Shown: positions 30,752 through 34,286 of the stretch, piece by piece | Layout of the letters: each line of letters starts with the position of its first letter | Numbering within the stretch: position 1 is the stretch's first letter | From: Streptomyces mesophilus | Lineage (GTDB): Bacteria; Actinomycetota; Actinomycetes; Streptomycetales; Streptomycetaceae | Assembly (NCBI RefSeq): GCF_011044995.1 | Contig: NZ_JAAKZW010000067.1 | Location: forward strand, 1-34,286 | Reading direction: 5' to 3' | Length of the DNA stretch: 34,286 nucleotides | Made by a program: the position numbers and the translations under genes | The notes under the pieces: model-generated | What the model was told of the DNA's origin: nothing | Database searches by the model: none | The model's input: only the letters and a program-made list of their open reading frames with translations

Positions 30752-31548
30752 GCCGGCACCGCCTCCGTACGGACCTCGCCGCGCAGGAGCTCCCACAACT
30801 CGCTCTTCAGGGCGGTGAATTCAGGGGTGTCGCGGACGGTTCCCGAGCGCGGCCGCTCGAACGGCGGGCGCCGCTCGGCGATCACGCGGCCGGGGCGCGC
30901 GGACATCACCAGGACCCGGTCGCCGAGCACGATCGCCTCCTCCAGGCTGTGGGTGATGAAGAGGGTCGTGGTGCGGGTGGTCTGGGTGAGCTCCAGGAGC
31001 TCGTCCTGGAGGATCGTGCGCAGCTGGGCGTCGAGCGCGGCGAACGGCTCGTCCATCAGCAGGATCTCGGGTTCTACGGCGAGGGCGCGGGCGATCGCGA
31101 CGCGCTGGCGCATACCGCCGGAGAGCGCCGCGGGGTAGGCGTCGGCGAAGTCGGCGAGGCCCATGCGGACCAGCCAGTCGCGGGCGCGGGGGTCGGCCTC
31201 CTTGCGGGGGACGCGCTGGATGTCGAGTCCGAAGCGGACGTTGGCCAGGACGGTCTTCCAGTCGTAGATGCCGTAGTCCTGGAAGATCATCGCGGCGGGG
31301 CGCGGGCTCGACGTGCGGATCTCGAGCGTCCCCGCGCTGGGCCTGAGCAGTCCCGCGGCGATCCTGAGCAGCGTGGACTTTCCGCAGCCGGACGGTCCGA
31401 CGATGCAGGTGAACTCGCCCGGGGCGATGGCGAGATCGACCGGACCGAGCGCGTTCACCTGCTTCGGGCCGCGTCCGAAGGTGCGGGTGAGGTCGGTGGC
31501 GTGCAGTTTGGGCGGCTGGTGCGGTGGGGTCGGGTGCGGGTCTCCCAC
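30748..31548 (-). CDS. ABC transporter ATP-binding protein (TauB/SsuB-like)
   Basis: A 266-residue ATPase. It has Walker A GPSGCGKST, Q-loop MIFQDYGIYDW, signature LSGGMRQRVAIARAL, Walker B ILLMDEPFAALD and the switch histidine in LFITHSLEEA. It powers uptake through the coupled permease. GTG 31548 is chosen because AAGGAGA lies just upstream; the frame extends to 31584 without a ribosome site. First gene of the three-gene importer operon. Confidence 0.93.
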   Translation of the reverse strand: MGDPHPTPPHQPPKLHATDLTRTFGRGPKQVNALGPVDLAIAPGEFTCIVGPSGCGKSTLLRIAAGLLRPSAGTLEIRTSSPRPAAMIFQDYGIYDWKTVLANVRFGLDIQRVPRKEADPRARDWLVRMGLADFADAYPAALSGGMRQRVAIARALAVEPEILLMDEPFAALDAQLRTILQDELLELTQTTRTTTLFITHSLEEAIVLGDRVLVMSARPGRVIAERRPPFERPRSGTVRDTPEFTALKSELWELLRGEVRTEAVPA

Positions 31549-31606
31549 GGGGTCTCCTTGCGGAATCTGCCTTGCGGAGTGCAACGGTGAGTTTCGGCCG
31601 CCGACG

Positions 31607-31635
31607 ACGATATGACGGACCGTCAGATTCGGGAA
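31607..31635 (-). promoter_or_regulatory. promoter of the ABC operon with operator in the spacer
   Basis: On the minus strand, TTCCCG (31635-31630) and TATCGT (31612-31607) are 17 bp apart. The spacer contains the palindrome TGACGG-A-CCGTCA (31613-31625), abutting the -10. A repressor bound there would block RNA polymerase. Inferred from position. Confidence 0.5.
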
Positions 31636-31673
31636 GGGGGTGGGGACTTGATGGTTGTACGGGGCATGCGGAA

Positions 31674-31703
31674 AGAGCCCCCGCGTCAGGACGCGGGGGC
31701 TCT
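31674..31703 (-). terminator. terminator after the Fur-family gene
   Basis: AGAGCCCCCGCGTC (31674-31687) and GACGCGGGGGCTCT (31690-31703) form a perfect stem with a tiny AG loop, 14 bp beyond the stop codon of the fur-like gene, followed by TTCC on the minus strand. Confidence 0.85.
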
Positions 31704-31717
31704 CGGAAACGGAAAGG

Positions 31718-32134
31718 TCAGGCGGCGGCGCAGTCCGGGCAGATGCCCCGGTAGGTCACCTCGACGTTGGAGATCGTGAAGCCGAAGCGCTCCGCGTCCG
31801 GGAGGTCGGCCAGCGGGTTGCCCGCCGGGTGGACGTCACGGATCGCGCCGCATCGCGCGCACACCAGGTGCTGGTGCGGGCGGTGGGCGTTGGGGTCGTA
31901 CCGCTTGGCGCGGCGGTCCGTCGAGACCTCGAGGACCTCGCCGAGCGAGACCAGCTCGCCGAGCGTGTTGTAGACGGTGGCGCGGGAGATCTCCGGCAGC
32001 CGGGCGGCGGCACGCGCGTGCACCTCGTCGGCGGTCAGATGCATGTGGTCGCCGTCGAGGACCTCGGCCACGACGCGCCGCTGCGCGGTCATGCGCCAGC
32101 CGCGTCCGCGCAGTCGATTCAGGAGGTCACTCAT
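31718..32134 (-). CDS. Fur family metal- or peroxide-sensing repressor
   Basis: A 138-residue Fur-superfamily regulator. The winged-helix domain contains the recognition helix EISRATVYNTLGEL. The hinge and metal site follow in KRYDPNAHRPHQHLVC. Two CxxC pairs (CARC and CPDC) would hold a structural zinc. By sequence it looks most like the PerR/CatR-type peroxide sensors of Streptomyces, but no catalase gene is adjacent. Its start is 7 nt after TAGGGT (32147-32142) with no ribosome site, so it is probably leaderless. An inverted repeat over that box suggests autoregulation. Confidence 0.92.
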   Translation of the reverse strand: MSDLLNRLRGRGWRMTAQRRVVAEVLDGDHMHLTADEVHARAAARLPEISRATVYNTLGELVSLGEVLEVSTDRRAKRYDPNAHRPHQHLVCARCGAIRDVHPAGNPLADLPDAERFGFTISNVEVTYRGICPDCAAA

Positions 32135-32141
32135 GGCCAGA

Positions 32142-32160
32142 ACCCTAACAGTTCAAGGGT
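32142..32160 (-). promoter_or_regulatory. -10 box and candidate autoregulatory site of the fur-like gene
   Basis: On the minus strand TAGGGT (32147-32142) ends 7 nt before the ATG. CCCTAACAGTTCAAGGG (32143-32159 on the plus strand) is an imperfect inverted repeat (CCCT/AGGG ends) over this box. Fur proteins usually bind A/T-rich inverted repeats at their own promoters. Confidence 0.4.
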
Positions 32161-32190
32161 CCAGGGCCCCGAATCGATGTGACTTTGGAA

Positions 32191-32227
32191 CCTTGCCCGC
32201 CTTGGACCCGGTCCAAGGCGGGCAAGG
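32191..32227 (-). terminator. strong terminator after the CBS-domain gene
   Basis: An 18-bp perfect inverted repeat (32191-32208 and 32210-32227) centred on one base, starting 8 bp after the CBS gene's stop codon on the minus strand. It separates that gene from the fur-like gene. Confidence 0.85.
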
Positions 32228-32234
32228 GCGGGGG

Positions 32235-32633
32235 CTAGCTCGCCAGCGTGGTGTGCCGGCGGCTGGGTGCCCAGCAGCGGATGATGTCGCGCACGGACAC
32301 GATGCCCACGGGCTCACGCTCGTCGAGCACGATCAGATGCCGGAAGCCGCCGTGCGCCATCGCCTCGGCGGCGTCCTCCAGGGTCCAGGCGGGTGCGGCG
32401 TAGACGACGTCGGTGGTGGTGTGGCGTCCCGCGGTCTCGAAATCCGGGTTCTGTCCGGCGCCGAGGGAGTTGAGGATGTCGCGTTCGGTCAGGATGCCGA
32501 TCCCGTCGGCGTCGACGTCGAGGACGACGGCCGCGCCGACATGGCGTGCGGACATCAGGCGCGCGGCCTGGCGGAGGGTGTGGTCGGGTCCGATGGTGAG
32601 GACCATCGTGCTCATGGCGTCACGGACGAGCAT
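32235..32633 (-). CDS. CBS-domain pair protein
   Basis: A 132-residue protein that is just two CBS motifs (VRDAMSTMVLTIGPDHTLRQAARLM ... GILTERDILNSL and TTDVVYAAPAWTLEDAAEAMAHGGFRHLIVLDEREPVGIVSVRDII), forming one Bateman module that binds adenine nucleotides. There is no attached enzyme. Such small proteins often respond to energy or hypoxia signals in actinobacteria. ATG 32633 has AGGAGGTGG upstream. The promoter region carries the direct repeat TTGTGAA-C-TTGTGAA on the minus strand. Confidence 0.92.
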   Translation of the reverse strand: MLVRDAMSTMVLTIGPDHTLRQAARLMSARHVGAAVVLDVDADGIGILTERDILNSLGAGQNPDFETAGRHTTTDVVYAAPAWTLEDAAEAMAHGGFRHLIVLDEREPVGIVSVRDIIRCWAPSRRHTTLAS

Positions 32634-32681
32634 GGGCTGAAGCCACCTCCTAGTCGTGATCCCATCCTCTTAGAGAATGGA

Positions 32682-32696
32682 TTCACAAGTTCACAA
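32682..32696 (-). promoter_or_regulatory. direct repeat upstream of the CBS gene
   Basis: TTCACAA occurs twice (32682-32688 and 32690-32696), period 8, i.e. TTGTGAACTTGTGAA toward the CBS gene. TGTGAAC is a half-site seen in Rex-type redox operators, but here the halves are direct rather than inverted, so identity is doubtful. Confidence 0.3.
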
Positions 32697-32798
32697 TGTG
32701 GGGGTAGGCTCAGCGTGGCAGGTCAAGAGATGGTCAACAAGGGGGAGCGCGCGGCTAGTTGAGGGCGTACGGGTAGCGCGGCCTGAATCGCAAGCGCG

Positions 32799-33599
32799 TC
32801 AGTACTGCTGGTTCAGGTAGCCGAGCAGCTCGTCGTGGAGCAGTCCGTTCGAGGCCGCGGCGTTGCCGCTGTGCGGTCCCGGCTGCCCGTCGAGGCCGGT
32901 GAACGTGCCGCCCGCCTCCGCCACCACGGCCGCGCAGGCCGCCATGTCCCACAGGGAGAGCTCGGGTTCGGCGCAGATGTCGATGGAGCCTTCGGCGACC
33001 ATCATGTACGGCCAGAAATCGCCGTATCCCCGCGTGCGCCACACCGCGCGCTGCAGCTCCATGAACCCGTCGAGCTGTCCGCGCTGCTCCCAGCCGGTCA
33101 GCGAGGAGTACGCGAACGAGGCGTCCTGGATCCGGCTCACCTTCGAGACCTGCAGCCGGGTCGCCGAGGTGAGGCTGCGGCCGGTGTAGGCGCCGCCGCC
33201 CTTCGCGGCCCACCAGCGCCGGTTGAGCGCGGGCGCCGAGACCACGCCGACGACCGGCTGGTAACCGCCCTCGCCGGCCTCCATCAGGGAGATCAGGGTG
33301 GCCCAGACCGGCACGCCGCGCACATAGTTCTTGGTGCCGTCGATCGGGTCGATCACCCAGCGGCGCGGGCCCGTGCCCTCGACGCCGTACTCCTCGCCGA
33401 GGATCGCGTCGCGCGGCCGCGCCCGCTGGAGCTGTCCGCGGATCAGCTCCTCGGCGGCCTTGTCCGCCTCGCTGACCGGCGTCATGTCCGGCTTCGTCTC
33501 GACTTTGAGGTCGAGCGCCTTGAACCGGGCCATGGTGGCGCGGTCCGCGGCATCGGCGAGGACATGGGCGAGACGCAGATCATCGTGGTAGTCGGGCAT
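32799..33599 (-). CDS. hisN: histidinol-phosphatase, inositol monophosphatase family
   Basis: A 266-residue Mg2+-dependent phosphatase. Metal-site motifs are GEEYG near residue 70, WVIDPIDGTKNYVRGVPVWATLI (DPxDGT) near residue 90 and LWDMAACAAVVAEAGG (WDxAA) near residue 210. FWPYMMVAEGSIDICAEPEL is characteristic of the actinobacterial HisN branch, which removes phosphate from histidinol phosphate in histidine synthesis. Start ATG 33599 lies 6 nt after TACTGT and lacks a ribosome site; the longer frame to 33806 is rejected. A broader inositol-phosphatase role cannot be excluded. Confidence 0.9.
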   Translation of the reverse strand: MPDYHDDLRLAHVLADAADRATMARFKALDLKVETKPDMTPVSEADKAAEELIRGQLQRARPRDAILGEEYGVEGTGPRRWVIDPIDGTKNYVRGVPVWATLISLMEAGEGGYQPVVGVVSAPALNRRWWAAKGGGAYTGRSLTSATRLQVSKVSRIQDASFAYSSLTGWEQRGQLDGFMELQRAVWRTRGYGDFWPYMMVAEGSIDICAEPELSLWDMAACAAVVAEAGGTFTGLDGQPGPHSGNAAASNGLLHDELLGYLNQQY

Positions 33600-33605
33600 G
33601 GTCGA

Positions 33606-33611
33606 ACAGTA
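33606..33611 (-). promoter_or_regulatory. -10 box of a leaderless promoter (hisN)
   Basis: On the minus strand TACTGT ends exactly 6 nt before the ATG of hisN. Same hexamer and spacing as at ylbL. Confidence 0.6.
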
Positions 33612-33678
33612 GCGATCGTGTACCTCAGGGACCACATGGCCCCGTGGGCGAGGGACGGACGGGTTGCCTCCGGCCCCC

Positions 33679-33707
33679 TTGACAGTGCGTGCGGGCGAGT
33701 CAACTCT
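33679..33707 (+). promoter_or_regulatory. promoter of the TetR-family gene
   Basis: A perfect consensus -35 TTGACA (33679-33684) and a weak -10 AACTCT (33702-33707) with a 17-bp spacer. GAGT-CA-ACTC (33697-33706) overlaps the -10 and could be part of an autoregulatory operator. Confidence 0.5.
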
Positions 33708-33738
33708 CCCCATAGCGGCCCGGCACGGGGAGGCGACC

Positions 33739-34286
33739 ATGCCCGCAGCACGGGAGTCCTTGCTCGACGCGGCGTACACCGCGCTGCAGCGCAGGTCCTG
33801 GTCCACGGTCCGGATGGTCGATGTGGCCGCCGTCGCCGGCGTCTCGCGGCAGACCCTCTACAACGAGTTCGGCTCCAAGGACGGTCTGGCCCGTGCGCTC
33901 GTACGGCGTGAGACGGACGCGTATCTGGCGGGCGCCGACCGCGCGCTCGCCGAGGGCGGTCTGCCGCGGCTCGCGGAGTGGACCGTCGCGGCGGCCCGTA
34001 CGAACGCGCTGATCCGGGCCGTCCTGACCGGCTGCTGGGGGCCGCGCCTGCCCGCGCCCCCGCTCACGGCGATCCCGTCGACCTCGGCGGTGCCTGCGCA
34101 GCGCCGGGCCGACGGCCCGCTGCCGTCGCCGGCGGACGTGGTGGCGGTCGTACGGGACCGGGCGGTGGCCACCCGGATCGCGCCGGGCGCGGTCAAGGAC
34201 GAGGCGTCACGGGCTCACCGGGAGTGCGAACTCGCCCTGCGGCTCGCCCTGTCGTGCGTGATCGCGCCGGTGGGGGAGGGTGGGGT
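33739..34286 (+). CDS. TetR family transcriptional regulator (cut by window end)
   Basis: An open frame of 182 codons running off the window. Residues ~8-55 are a TetR helix-turn-helix: ESLLDAAYTALQRRSWSTVRM, VDVAAVAGVSRQTLYNEFGSKDGLARAL. The rest is the ligand/dimer domain with an unusual Pro-rich stretch (LPAPPLTAIPSTSAVPAQ) near residues 105-130. ATG 33739 has GGGGAGG 5 nt upstream. It is divergent from hisN. The ligand and targets cannot be told; the C-terminus is missing. Confidence 0.88.
   Translation, partial: MPAARESLLDAAYTALQRRSWSTVRMVDVAAVAGVSRQTLYNEFGSKDGLARALVRRETDAYLAGADRALAEGGLPRLAEWTVAAARTNALIRAVLTGCWGPRLPAPPLTAIPSTSAVPAQRRADGPLPSPADVVAVVRDRAVATRIAPGAVKDEASRAHRECELALRLALSCVIAPVGEGG

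Noticed and set aside
32755..33213. Possible extra gene opposite or beside hisN
   Set aside because: It is an alternative frame of hisN without a ribosome site or domain.

Overview
This window is a piece of an actinobacterial chromosome, almost certainly Streptomyces or a very close relative. GC content is very high with a strong G/C third-position bias, and GTG starts are frequent. Many genes lack a Shine-Dalgarno sequence and instead carry a TANNNT box 6-7 nt before the start codon. The gene set is typical of Streptomyces: UvrD2, WblC/WhiB7, UPF0182, a PPA1309-type protein, a YlbL-type S16 protease and a TerD-AIM24 fusion. There are no insertion sequences, phage genes, CRISPR arrays or biosynthetic gene clusters. 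I read it as conserved core chromosome.

Layout. 1-4.7 kb: an M20 dipeptidase, NudC, an OsmC-type thiol peroxidase, a PfkB sugar kinase and two small glutaredoxin/mycoredoxin proteins, so this part has a redox and metabolite-repair flavour. 4.7-8.7 kb: the uvrD2 helicase, then the long regulated leader and gene of the antibiotic-resistance regulator WblC, an overlapping small basic ORF and a tiny zinc-ribbon protein. 8.7-12.2 kb: a translationally coupled ThiF/E1-like and UbiB/ABC1 kinase pair, divergent from a WLM/M48-type metallopeptidase. 12.3-15.5 kb: a three-gene TerD-AIM24, AIM24, AIM24 operon. 15.5-22.4 kb: a coupled Nudix and zincin-like pair, an SDR/epimerase, a TPR protein, MoaE, a small membrane protein and YlbL. 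22.4-28.6 kb: a PPA1309-like protein, a 995-residue UPF0182 membrane protein, and two identical initiator tRNA genes flanking a Sel1-repeat protein. 28.7-31.6 kb: an ATPase-permease-lipoprotein ABC importer operon of nitrate/sulfonate/taurine type. 31.7-34.3 kb: a Fur-family regulator, a CBS-domain protein, histidinol-phosphatase HisN and a TetR regulator cut by the window end.

The most informative non-coding element is the wblC leader, about 680 nt long. It has a WblC-type promoter with an A/T-rich patch above the -35, a mini-ORF, a 116-codon upstream ORF with a strong ribosome site, and a textbook intrinsic terminator. A segment inside the last codons of the uORF can pair with the terminator's left arm, which is the architecture of ribosome-mediated attenuation. 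Other non-coding items are ten strong hairpin terminators, several candidate operators and short tandem repeats. Many start codons were moved downstream of the longest possible ORF because of ribosome binding sites or leaderless-promoter geometry. All functions are inferred from the sequence alone.
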